Origin: JADGGM01 sp025449955
GTDB taxonomy: Bacteria; Gemmatimonadota; Gemmatimonadetes; Gemmatimonadales; Gemmatimonadaceae
Direction of reading: 5' to 3'
Assembly (NCBI GenBank): GCA_036554285.1
Contig: DATBNO010000060.1
Span: forward strand, 14,169-78,168
Length of the DNA: 64,000 bases
The translations under genes and the position numbers were made by a program. The notes under the pieces are model-generated. The model ran no database searches and was not told where the DNA came from. It saw nothing but the letters and a program-made list of their open reading frames with translations. Shown in pieces: positions 6,135 to 14,250 of the stretch (its first letter is position 1; each line of letters starts with the position of its first letter).

Positions 6135-7755
6135 CATCGTCACGCCGGCGCGCGTCCGCACCTGGGTACTGGCCGCGCTGGCGCTCGCCGCGACGACGGC
6201 CGGCATGGTGGCGGTGCGGGCGTCGTTGGACAAGGCGCACGTGGCGCTCGTGTTCCTGCTCATCGTGTTGGTCGGGAGCGCGGTGGGCGGACGCGTCTTG
6301 GGTCTGGTGCTGGCGGTGGTCGCGTTCCTGTTGTTCGACTACCTGTTCCTGCCGCCGTACGGCACGATCGTGGTGACCAATCCGCTCGACTGGCTGGTGC
6401 TGGTGGCCTTCCTGCTCACGAGCGTCGTGGCGACGCAGCTCTTGAGCCGCGCGCAGGAGCGCGCCGAGGTCGCGCGCCGGCACGCGGCCGAAGTGGAGCG
6501 CCTGGCTGCGTTAGGCGCGGAGGCGCTCAACGCGGCCCGCGCCGACGACGCCTTGCGCACGATCGCCGAGGTGATCCAGTCGGCGCTGTCGTTAGGCTGC
6601 TGCGAGATCTACCTGCGGCGGCCGTCGGCCGGCGACGCCGAGGCGCAGGAGCGGGTGCCGCTCGAGCGCGTGGCGCAGGCGGGCGACGGATGCGCCGACG
6701 CGGCGCCCGAGGATGACGTGTCGCTGGCGGCCTGGGTGGGCGCGCACGGGCTGCCGGCGATGGTGCGCGTGGATGGGCTCACGCACGTCGCGCCGCAGCA
6801 GGCGGTGGCACAATCGGGGCCGGCGTTGGGCGCGTTCTGGCTGGTGGGCGGCGGTGTGCGCACGCTGCTCCTGCCGCTCCGCGTACGCGAGCGCACGGTG
6901 GGCGTGTTGCGCGCGGCGGGCACGCCGGCCATCGCTCTGCGCGCCGACCAACGCCAATTCCTGGACGCCCTCGCCTACTACGCCGCGTTAGGCGTCGAGC
7001 GCCTTCGCCTAACCGCGGAGGCCGCGCACGCCGAGGCGTTGCGGGAGGCGGACCGGCTCAAGAACGCGCTCTTGGCCGCGGTGTCGCACGACCTGCGGAC
7101 GCCGCTCACCACGATCAAAGCGCTGGCCGGCGCCATCGAGGAAGAGGGCGCGAGCGTGGGCGACGCGCGCGCGGTTTCGATCGAGGAAGAAGCGGACCGC
7201 CTGGGCCGTGTGGTGGGCGACCTGCTCGATCTCTCGCGCCTCATGGGCGGCGCGCTGGCGTTGAGTCCCGAAGTGAACGCGGCCGAAGATCTCGTCGGCG
7301 CGGTGCGCCAGCGCGTGGCCGGGGTGCTGCATGGCCGCGAGATCCAGGTCCACGCCGGCCCCGCCTCCGGAGACGGCGCGCAGGCCCCCATGCTCCTCGG
7401 ACGCTTCGACTTCGTGCACGCGCTCCGTGCGTTAGGCAATCTGGTCGAGAACGCGCTCAAGTACGGGGCGCCCGGCACGCCGGTGGAGCTCGACGTGGAC
7501 CGCGATGGTCCGATGCTCCTGTTCCGGGTGTCGGACCGCGGTCCCGGCGTGCCCGAGGCCGAGCGCGAGCGGATTTTCGAGCCGTTCTATCGGCCGCCCG
7601 GCGTGCCGGCCGACATCGGCGGCTCGGGACTCGGCCTAACGATCGCGCGCGGGCTCGCCGAGGCACAGGGCGGCGATGTGCGGTACGAGCCGAGGCCCGG
7701 CGGCGGGAGCGTGTTTTCGCTGCGGTTGCCGGCGGTCGAGGGCGTAGGGGCGTAG
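6124..7755 (+). CDS. kdpD: KdpD-type sensor histidine kinase, C-terminal half as a separate gene
   Basis: A 543-residue kinase. Four membrane segments of the DUF4118 type occupy about residues 10-105, followed by a GAF-like domain, a HisKA domain with the phospho-accepting histidine near residue 322 (VSHDLRTPL), and an ATPase domain (N box NLVENALKYG near 439, DRGPGVPEAE, GGSGLGLTIARGL). It corresponds to the C-terminal half of KdpD. The N-terminal sensor part found in the usual ~900-residue protein is encoded at 14251-15474, beyond kdpFABC. A GGAGG precedes ATG 6124, which overlaps kdpE. It would phosphorylate KdpE when potassium is low or turgor falls. Confidence 0.85.
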   Translation: MRASIVTPARVRTWVLAALALAATTAGMVAVRASLDKAHVALVFLLIVLVGSAVGGRVLGLVLAVVAFLLFDYLFLPPYGTIVVTNPLDWLVLVAFLLTSVVATQLLSRAQERAEVARRHAAEVERLAALGAEALNAARADDALRTIAEVIQSALSLGCCEIYLRRPSAGDAEAQERVPLERVAQAGDGCADAAPEDDVSLAAWVGAHGLPAMVRVDGLTHVAPQQAVAQSGPALGAFWLVGGGVRTLLLPLRVRERTVGVLRAAGTPAIALRADQRQFLDALAYYAALGVERLRLTAEAAHAEALREADRLKNALLAAVSHDLRTPLTTIKALAGAIEEEGASVGDARAVSIEEEADRLGRVVGDLLDLSRLMGGALALSPEVNAAEDLVGAVRQRVAGVLHGREIQVHAGPASGDGAQAPMLLGRFDFVHALRALGNLVENALKYGAPGTPVELDVDRDGPMLLFRVSDRGPGVPEAERERIFEPFYRPPGVPADIGGSGLGLTIARGLAEAQGGDVRYEPRPGGGSVFSLRLPAVEGVGA

Positions 7756-7849
7756 AGTGCGGCATCGGCTGCTAGTAGGCCGGGGAGAGCGCTTTCGCTC
7801 ATGGTGAAAGGATGTGGGACTCGCCTCGTTAGCTCCTCTGTAAATGTCT

Positions 7850-8020
7850 CAAGGGATAACCAAAGGGATACAAAAGATGGGGAGGATCGCTGCTGCGCAC
7901 AGGTGGGCGCATCGCACGCGCGCGTGACATCATCCAGGTGGGTGCGCCGGTGATTTTGGTTGGCACCGAGTCGATCTTCTCCATCTCTTGCATCACTTTT
8001 GCTATCCTTTGCACCCTTTG
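7850..8020. repeat. Long imperfect inverted repeat built of AAGGGATA-type units
   Basis: The left arm (about 7850-7890) contains AAGGGATAAC, AAAGGGATACAAAAGATGG and GGAGGATCG. The right arm (about 7971-8020) contains the matching ATCTTCTCCATC, CTTTTGCTATCC and TTTGCACCCTTTG. The arms are AT-richer than the surroundings and consist of short repeated words. A similar element lies at 16545-16722. No gene is visible in the 429 bases between kdpD and the small gene at 8185. Confidence 0.65.
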
Positions 8021-8083
8021 TCGAAGAAGCCCGTGTCCCCCCCCCGGCATTGACGTTTTTTTTAGGTCGTTAGCCCGGCGATT

Positions 8084-8106
8084 TTGACGCGGCGTTGACG
8101 CCCGGT
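8084..8106 (+). promoter_or_regulatory. Possible KdpE-type direct-repeat box
   Basis: TTGACGC occurs at 8084 and again at 8095, an 11-base period, with a third TTGACG at 8050. OmpR/PhoB-family regulators usually bind direct repeats spaced about 11 bases. The site is about 80 bases before the first gene of the kdp transport operon. No matching -10 element at normal spacing could be placed with confidence. Confidence 0.35.
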
Positions 8107-8184
8107 GCCCTAGTGTTCTCTCGCGCGGCAACGTCCGTCGCCGCGTGACGTGAACACGACGGACCAGACCGGGGTGCGACGCGC

Positions 8185-8301
8185 ATGCTGGACCTGTTGT
8201 ACGTGGCGGGCACGATCGCCTTCTTCGCCCTCATGATCGCCTACGTGCACGCGTGCGAGTCGTTAGGCGCGCGGCACGACGCGGATGAGCGGTCGCCGTG
8301 A
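8185..8301 (+). CDS. 38-residue membrane peptide preceding kdpF
   Basis: ATG 8185 opens a short frame encoding MLDLLYVAGTIAFFALMIAY, then VHACESLGARHDADERSP and stop at 8301. It has one clear membrane helix (about residues 3-21) and a polar, charged tail. Its TGA overlaps the GTG start of kdpF by four bases (GTGA), indicating translational coupling. Small genes of this kind precede kdpF in a number of kdp operons of soil bacteria, as I recall, and have no assigned function. It may stabilise or modulate the Kdp complex as KdpF does. Confidence 0.65.
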   Translation: MLDLLYVAGTIAFFALMIAYVHACESLGARHDADERSP

Positions 8302-8387
8302 CGGCCGACATGATGGTCGCCGGGCTGGTCGCGGTGGGCGTGCTGGTCTATCTCGTGTACACCCTCCTGCGCCCCGAGCGGTTCTGA
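8298..8387 (+). CDS. kdpF: KdpF, small subunit of the Kdp potassium pump
   Basis: A 29-residue peptide from GTG 8298 (or 25 residues from ATG 8310): MMVAGLVAVGVLVYLVYTLL then RPERF. The single membrane helix and the LRPE-x-F end are typical of KdpF, which binds and stabilises KdpABC in the inner membrane. It is coupled to the preceding peptide by a GTGA overlap and ends two bases before the kdpA ATG. Confidence 0.85.
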   Translation: MTADMMVAGLVAVGVLVYLVYTLLRPERF

Positions 8388-8388
8388 C

Positions 8389-10104
8389 ATGACCGCCAAT
8401 GGATGGCTGCAGATCGGGATCTTCTCGCTCCTGATTCTCGCCCTCACCAAGCCGCTCGGCGTCTACATGGTGCGCGTGTTCGATGGCTCGCTCAGGTGGC
8501 TCGCGCCTGTGGAGCGGATCATCTATCGCGTGTCGGGCGTCGATCCGCGCGAAGACCAGCATTGGACGCGCTACACCGTGTCCATGCTCGTGTTCAGCGC
8601 CGCGTCCATGCTGCTCACGTACGCCGTGCTCCGGCTGCAACACGTGCTCCCGCTCAACCCGCAAGGGTTGGGCGCGGTGCCCGGCCGACAGGCGTTCGAG
8701 ACCGCGGCGTCGTTCACGACCAATACGAACTGGCAATCGTATGCGGGCGAGACGACGATGTCGTATCTGTCGCAGATGACGCAGTTGACGTTCCACAACT
8801 TCGCCTCCGCGGCCACGGGCATCGCCCTCGCCATGGCTCTCGTCCGCGGTATCGTGCGGCGCTCGGCCGGCACGTTAGGCAACTTCTGGGTCGACCTGGT
8901 GCGCGGCACGCTCTACCTGCTGCTGCCCTTGTCCATGGTGCTGGCGCTGCTGCTCGCCCAACAGGGCGTCATCCAGAACGTGTCGCATTACGTGACCGCG
9001 ACCACCGTGGAAGGCGTGAAGCAGGTGCTCGCCATGGGGCCGGTCGCCAGCCAGGAGGCGATCAAGAATCTCGGGACCAACGGCGGCGGATTCTTCAACG
9101 CCAACGCCGCGCATCCGTTCGAGAACCCGACGCCGTTCACGAACCTGCTCGAGATGGTTGCGATCCTCGCCATTCCATCGGCGCTCACCTACACGTACGG
9201 GCGCATGGCGCGCAACCAGCGCCATGGTTGGGCCATCTGGGCCGCGATGTACGTGCTGCTGTTCGCCGGACTCAGCACCACGTACCGCGCCGAGGCACGG
9301 GGCAACCCGATCCATGCCGCGGAAGGCGTCGACGTCGCCGCGTCGAACACGAATCCCGGCGGCAACATGGAAGGCAAGGAAGTGCGCTTCGGCATCCCCA
9401 ACTCGGCGCTCTTCGCCACCGTGACCACGGCCACGTCGTGCGGCGCCGTGAACAGCATGCACGACTCGTTCACGCCGTTAGGCGGTATGGTGCCGATGGT
9501 GAACATACAGTTGGGCGAAGTGGTGTTCGGCGGCACCGGCGCGGGTCTCTACGGGATGATCGTGATGGTCATTCTCACCGTGTTCATTGCCGGCCTCATG
9601 GTGGGTCGCACACCCGAGTACCTGGGCAAGAAGATCGAAGCCCGCGAAGTGCAGATGGCCATGCTGTACGTGCTCGTCTTCGCGGGAGCCATTCTCATCT
9701 TGTCGGCTGTCGCCGCCGTCACGCCCGCCGGTCTCAAGGGGTTGAACAACGCCGGGCCGCACGGGCTGTCGGAGATCCTGTACGCCTTCAGCTCGACGGC
9801 GGCCAACAACGGCAGCGCCTTCGGCGGCCTAACCGGGTCCACCTACTTCTACAACACGCTGCTCGGCGTCAACACGCTCATCGGACGGTTCGCGATGCAC
9901 GTCCCGATGCTCGCGTTGGCCGGATTCCTCGCCGAGAAGCGCATCGTGCCGGAGTCGGCGGGGACGTTTCCCGTGACGACGCCGCTGTTCGTGGCACTTC
10001 TCATTGGCGTGATCCTCATCGTCGGAGCGCTCACCTTTTTCCCGGCGCTGTCGTTGGGCCCGGTGGTCGAGCACTTCCTGATGCATGCGGGACGGGTGTT
10101 CTGA
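8389..10104 (+). CDS. kdpA: KdpA, potassium-binding channel subunit
   Basis: A 571-residue polytopic membrane protein, typical length for KdpA. Selectivity-filter-type segments are visible: SFTTNTNWQSY, LGTNGGGFFNANAAHPFENP, TATSCGAVNSMHDSFTPLGG and SSTAANNGSAFGGL. These line the potassium path of the SKT-superfamily fold. KdpA receives potassium and passes it to KdpB in the P-type ATPase complex. It follows kdpF directly and is followed one base later by kdpB. Confidence 0.95.
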   Translation: MTANGWLQIGIFSLLILALTKPLGVYMVRVFDGSLRWLAPVERIIYRVSGVDPREDQHWTRYTVSMLVFSAASMLLTYAVLRLQHVLPLNPQGLGAVPGRQAFETAASFTTNTNWQSYAGETTMSYLSQMTQLTFHNFASAATGIALAMALVRGIVRRSAGTLGNFWVDLVRGTLYLLLPLSMVLALLLAQQGVIQNVSHYVTATTVEGVKQVLAMGPVASQEAIKNLGTNGGGFFNANAAHPFENPTPFTNLLEMVAILAIPSALTYTYGRMARNQRHGWAIWAAMYVLLFAGLSTTYRAEARGNPIHAAEGVDVAASNTNPGGNMEGKEVRFGIPNSALFATVTTATSCGAVNSMHDSFTPLGGMVPMVNIQLGEVVFGGTGAGLYGMIVMVILTVFIAGLMVGRTPEYLGKKIEAREVQMAMLYVLVFAGAILILSAVAAVTPAGLKGLNNAGPHGLSEILYAFSSTAANNGSAFGGLTGSTYFYNTLLGVNTLIGRFAMHVPMLALAGFLAEKRIVPESAGTFPVTTPLFVALLIGVILIVGALTFFPALSLGPVVEHFLMHAGRVF

Positions 10105-10105
10105 C

Positions 10106-12223
10106 ATGACAGTCGCCAAGCGTCCGCTCTTCGACCCGCCGATCGTCAGGCGCGCGATCGGCGAGGCATTCGCGAAAACCGCGAGCCCGCGCCACATGGT
10201 ACGGAACCCGGTCATGTTCGTCGTTCTGTTAGGCAGCGTGCTCACCACGGTGATCCTGGCCCGCGATGTCCTGCGCCATGCGAGCGGACTCGGCTTCACG
10301 CTCCAGATCGCGTTGTGGCTGTGGTTCACCGTCATCTTCGCCAACTTCGCGGAAGCGATGGCCGAAGGACGGGGCAAAGCACAGGCGGACAGCCTGCGCG
10401 CGATGCGCATCACCACCACGGCCAAACGCCTCGAGGACAAGAGCAACAGACTTTCCGCCGAACCCGTACCGGCCACGCGGTTGCGTCGCGGCGACTACGT
10501 GCTGTGCACGCCCGGCGACGTCATCCCGGGCGACGGCGAAGTGGTCGAAGGCGTCGCCTCGGTGGACGAGTCGGCGATCACTGGCGAGTCCGCGCCCGTC
10601 ATCCGCGAATCGGGCGGCGATCGTTCCGCAGTGACGGGCGGAACGCGCGTGCTCTCGGACTACCTCATCGTCCGGATCACGGCCAACCCGGGCGAGACGT
10701 TCCTCGACCGGATGATCGCACTGGTGGAAGGCGCCCAGCGGCAGAAAACGCCCAACGAGATCGCGCTCACCATTCTGCTGTCCGGTCTCACGATCATCTT
10801 CGTGTTCGCGGTAGCGACCCTCGAGCCGTTCGCGATTTACAGCGGCGGGTCGGTCGCCGTGCCGGTGCTCATTGCGCTGCTGGTGTGTCTGATTCCGACT
10901 ACGATCGGCGGCCTGCTGTCGGCCATCGGCATCGCAGGCATGGACCGGCTCATTCAGCAGAACGTGATCGCGATGAGCGGCCGGTCGGTGGAAGCAGCGG
11001 GGGACGTGAACACGCTGCTGCTCGACAAGACCGGCACGATCACGTTAGGCAATCGCCAGGCGGTCGAGTTCATTCCGATGGACGGCGTGACGCTCGATCA
11101 CCTGGCCGACCGCGCGCAGCTGGCCTCGCTGCCCGACGAGACACCCGAAGGTCGCAGCATCGTGGTGTTGGCCAAAGAACGGTTCGGGCTGCGCGGCCGC
11201 GCGCTGGCCGACGGGCGACGGATGCTCGTCGCGGCGGGCGGCTCGGGCAACGGGCACGGCGACGCGACCACCGAAGCGGAATTCGTTCCATTTTCGGCCT
11301 CCACGCGGATGAGCGGCGTGAACATGGGCGAGCTGCACGTGCGCAAGGGTGCGGGCGACGCGGTCGCGCGATGGGTGCAGGAGAACCACGGGTCCATCCC
11401 GGCGGATCTCAAGGCGGCGGTCGAGCGCATCGCGCGCGACGGCGGCACTCCGTTAGTCGTCGCCGAGCGTACTAACGGAACGGCGCACGTACTGGGGGTG
11501 ATCTATCTCAAGGATGTGGTGAAGGGCGGGATCAAGGAGCGCTTCGACCGCATCCGTGCGATGGGGATCCGCACGATCATGATCACGGGCGACAATCCGC
11601 TCACTGCCGCCGCGATCGCGTCGGAGGCCGGCGTGGACGACTTCCTCGCCGAAGCGACGCCTGAAGACAAGATGGCGCTCATCAAGCGCGAGCAGGCCGG
11701 CGGTCGTCTCGTGGCGATGACCGGGGACGGGACCAACGACGCGCCCGCGTTAGCGCAGGCCGACGTGGGCGTGGCGATGAACTCCGGTACGCAGGCGGCC
11801 AAGGAAGCCGGCAACATGATCGACCTCGACTCGAACCCGACCAAGCTGATCGAAGTGGTCGAGATCGGGAAGCAATTGCTCATGACACGCGGCTCGCTCA
11901 CCACGTTCTCGATCGCCAACGACGTGGCGAAATACTTCGCGATCATCCCGGCGATGTTCGTGGCCACGTACCCCGCGCTGCGCGGGCTCAACATCATGGG
12001 GCTGCATTCGCCGCAGTCGGCCATTCTGGCGAGCGTGATCTTCAACGCGCTCATCATCGTCGCGCTCATCCCGCTCGCGCTGCGCGGCGTGCGGTACCGT
12101 CCGGCGCCCGCGGCGGCCATCCTGCGCCGCAATCTGTGGGTGTACGGCGTGGGCGGGCTGGTGGCGCCGTTCGTCGGCATCAAGCTGATCGACCTGGCGC
12201 TCGTCCTCACGCACCTGGCCTAA
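10106..12223 (+). CDS. kdpB: KdpB, catalytic P-type ATPase subunit
   Basis: A 705-residue P-type ATPase. The phosphorylated Asp lies near residue 307 in LLDKTGTIT. SAITGESAPVIRESGGD marks the actuator domain and MITGDNPLTAAAIA / AMTGDGTNDAPALAQADVGVAM the P domain. It hydrolyses ATP to drive potassium uptake. I chose the ATG at 10106, one base after the kdpA stop. The stop TAA at 12221-12223 lies inside a GCCTAAC heptamer, and kdpC begins two bases later. Confidence 0.95.
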   Translation: MTVAKRPLFDPPIVRRAIGEAFAKTASPRHMVRNPVMFVVLLGSVLTTVILARDVLRHASGLGFTLQIALWLWFTVIFANFAEAMAEGRGKAQADSLRAMRITTTAKRLEDKSNRLSAEPVPATRLRRGDYVLCTPGDVIPGDGEVVEGVASVDESAITGESAPVIRESGGDRSAVTGGTRVLSDYLIVRITANPGETFLDRMIALVEGAQRQKTPNEIALTILLSGLTIIFVFAVATLEPFAIYSGGSVAVPVLIALLVCLIPTTIGGLLSAIGIAGMDRLIQQNVIAMSGRSVEAAGDVNTLLLDKTGTITLGNRQAVEFIPMDGVTLDHLADRAQLASLPDETPEGRSIVVLAKERFGLRGRALADGRRMLVAAGGSGNGHGDATTEAEFVPFSASTRMSGVNMGELHVRKGAGDAVARWVQENHGSIPADLKAAVERIARDGGTPLVVAERTNGTAHVLGVIYLKDVVKGGIKERFDRIRAMGIRTIMITGDNPLTAAAIASEAGVDDFLAEATPEDKMALIKREQAGGRLVAMTGDGTNDAPALAQADVGVAMNSGTQAAKEAGNMIDLDSNPTKLIEVVEIGKQLLMTRGSLTTFSIANDVAKYFAIIPAMFVATYPALRGLNIMGLHSPQSAILASVIFNALIIVALIPLALRGVRYRPAPAAAILRRNLWVYGVGGLVAPFVGIKLIDLALVLTHLA

Positions 12224-12225
12224 CC

Positions 12226-12828
12226 ATGCTTCGCAACCAACTCCGGCCCGCGATCGTGCTCACGCTTCTGCTGTGCGTCATCACGGGGCTCATCTATCCG
12301 GGTATCGTCACCGGGCTCGTGCAGCTGCTGTTTCCGCATCAAGCGCAGGGGTCGTTGGTCACGACTAACGGACGCGTGATCGGCAGCACGCTCATCGGGC
12401 AGCGGTTCGACGCCGCCAAGTACTTCCATCCGCGGCCCTCCGCCGCGGGCGCGGGCTACGACGACACGCTCTCGGGGGGCACGAATCTGGGGCCGACGAG
12501 CGCCAAGCTGGCCGACACCTTGATCGCCGGTGCGATCGACACCGTGGTGCGCGATGACGGCGGCCGGCGCGGCGCGATCCCGTCGGACATGGTGACCTCG
12601 TCGGGCTCGGGTCTCGATCCGGACATCTCGCCCGACAACGCCCATCTGCAGGTGGCGCGCGTCGCGCGCGCCCGCGGCATGGGCGCCGGCGCGGTGCAGG
12701 CGATCGTCGACCGGCATACGGAGCGCCGGCAGTTCGGCCTGTTAGGCGAGCGCCGAGTGAATGTGCTGGAGCTGAATCTCGCCCTGGATTCCGCGCAGGC
12801 GTCCGCCGGCGCCACCGCTCAGCGTTAG
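12226..12828 (+). CDS. kdpC: KdpC subunit of the Kdp potassium pump
   Basis: A 200-residue protein with one N-terminal membrane helix (IVLTLLLCVITGLIYPGIVTGL) and a periplasmic domain containing GSTLIGQRF, YFHPRPSAAG and SGSGLDPDISPDNAHLQVARVA, all KdpC signatures. It assembles with KdpAB and is needed for high-affinity uptake. The tail of about 15 residues after VNVLELNLALD is a small extension over the usual length. Confidence 0.93.
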   Translation: MLRNQLRPAIVLTLLLCVITGLIYPGIVTGLVQLLFPHQAQGSLVTTNGRVIGSTLIGQRFDAAKYFHPRPSAAGAGYDDTLSGGTNLGPTSAKLADTLIAGAIDTVVRDDGGRRGAIPSDMVTSSGSGLDPDISPDNAHLQVARVARARGMGAGAVQAIVDRHTERRQFGLLGERRVNVLELNLALDSAQASAGATAQR

Positions 12829-12849
12829 ACATTGATATCGAGGTATGAC

Positions 12850-14226
12850 GTGACGCATAGATCGTGGGTGATCATGGCCATGCTCGCCGTGGTGGCGAGC
12901 GGACGTGCGCCGGCGCAGCAGCCGGACACGACGCAGGCGACGGATTCGTCGGCCAAGAAGAAGGCGAAGGCGCAGCCGTTCGCGTTCGCGGATTTCACGT
13001 GGCTCAACGGCAACAGCCGTCAAACGGAATCGGTGCTCGACACCAAAGCGTTCACCGGCGAGTTCCGCGCCGACGTCAGTTACATCGGCGACTTCAACCA
13101 TCCGAGCGACCACACGCTGGTGGGCAGCAGCGAAAGCGGGCGCACGAGCGAGATCCAGGTCCAACAGTTGGGCATCGGCGGCGATTTTCACTACGGCAAC
13201 GCCCGCGGCCGTCTCATGACGCAGTTCGGCATGTACTCCACGATGACGCCGCGCAACGATGCGAGCCCGGGTCGCGGCCAGTGGGATCTCTCGGATGCGT
13301 ATCGCTATCTGTCCGAGGCGTCGGGCGGCTATCACTGGGATGCCATGCACGGAATCAACCTCGATGCCGGCATCTTCATGTCGTACATCGGGCTCTTCAG
13401 CTACTACAACTACGACAACTGGGCGTACCAGCCGTCGTACGTGTCGTCCAACACGCCCTGGTTCTTCAACGGTATTCGGGTACAGACCTTCCCCACGGAC
13501 CGGCTCAAGATCGAGTACTGGTTGATCAACGGCTGGCAATCGTACGGCATGTTCAACGAGGCGCCGGGCGTGGGCGTGCAGCTGTTGTGGCGTCCTAACG
13601 GAGCCTGGTCGCTCGTGTCCAACGACTACGTCGGCAAGGATGCGCTGGCCATTCCGGACCGGACGCGGATCCACAGCGACAACAGCATCCAGCTCAAGTA
13701 CTTCGATGACCCGCAGTCGACGCTGGACAAGGCGGCGTTCTCGTTCACGTTAGATGTCGGGTGCGAGACGGGCGGCGGGGTGAGCTGTGCGCATGACGCG
13801 TCCCTCGCGCCGGCGCAATATTTCCTCGGCGCGATGTTGTACAATCGCGTGTGGTTCGCGCACGACAAATTGGCGGTGACGATCGGCGGCGGCGGCATGA
13901 ACAATCCCGGCCGGTACCTGGTGCTGCTGCCGCCGATCAATGGCGCCACGGCGTTCACCGGCACGCCATACTTCACGGAGAATCCGGGCAGCACGTTCAA
14001 GGCGTGGGATGGGTCGGCGACGCTCGACTACATGCCGGATCAGTTCGTGACGTTTCGGGCGGAGCTCGATCATCGCGCGGCGAATGTGCCGTACTTTGCG
14101 GGGCCCGACGGCGTGACGCCGCCCAACGGAAACGTCGGCGCGCCCGGTTCGACCGTGCCCGGGTGGACGCCCGACCTGGTGAAGCAGGAAACGAGGCTCA
14201 ACTTTGCGTTGCTCGTCAAGATGTAG
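12850..14226 (+). CDS. Outer-membrane beta-barrel porin (BBP2/OmpL-like)
   Basis: A 458-residue exported protein: signal peptide MTHRSWVIMAMLAVVASGRAPAQQ, a short charged linker with KKKAKA, then many alternating beta strands rich in Tyr/Trp/Gly, ending in aromatic-hydrophobic residues. It resembles the putative beta-barrel porin-2 family, whose genes often follow kdpC. The GTG at 12850 is preceded by GAGGT; a TTG at 12832 is the alternative. Position suggests it helps potassium cross the outer membrane, which is inference. Confidence 0.75.
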   Translation: MTHRSWVIMAMLAVVASGRAPAQQPDTTQATDSSAKKKAKAQPFAFADFTWLNGNSRQTESVLDTKAFTGEFRADVSYIGDFNHPSDHTLVGSSESGRTSEIQVQQLGIGGDFHYGNARGRLMTQFGMYSTMTPRNDASPGRGQWDLSDAYRYLSEASGGYHWDAMHGINLDAGIFMSYIGLFSYYNYDNWAYQPSYVSSNTPWFFNGIRVQTFPTDRLKIEYWLINGWQSYGMFNEAPGVGVQLLWRPNGAWSLVSNDYVGKDALAIPDRTRIHSDNSIQLKYFDDPQSTLDKAAFSFTLDVGCETGGGVSCAHDASLAPAQYFLGAMLYNRVWFAHDKLAVTIGGGGMNNPGRYLVLLPPINGATAFTGTPYFTENPGSTFKAWDGSATLDYMPDQFVTFRAELDHRAANVPYFAGPDGVTPPNGNVGAPGSTVPGWTPDLVKQETRLNFALLVKM

Positions 14227-14250
14227 CGCGCGGCCGCGCGGGTACCGGGC

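Noticed and set aside
8403..10109. A 568-residue open frame overlapping kdpA
   Set aside because: It is in another frame of kdpA, is full of Arg/His/Gly as expected for high-GC shadow frames, and matches nothing; KdpA is certain.
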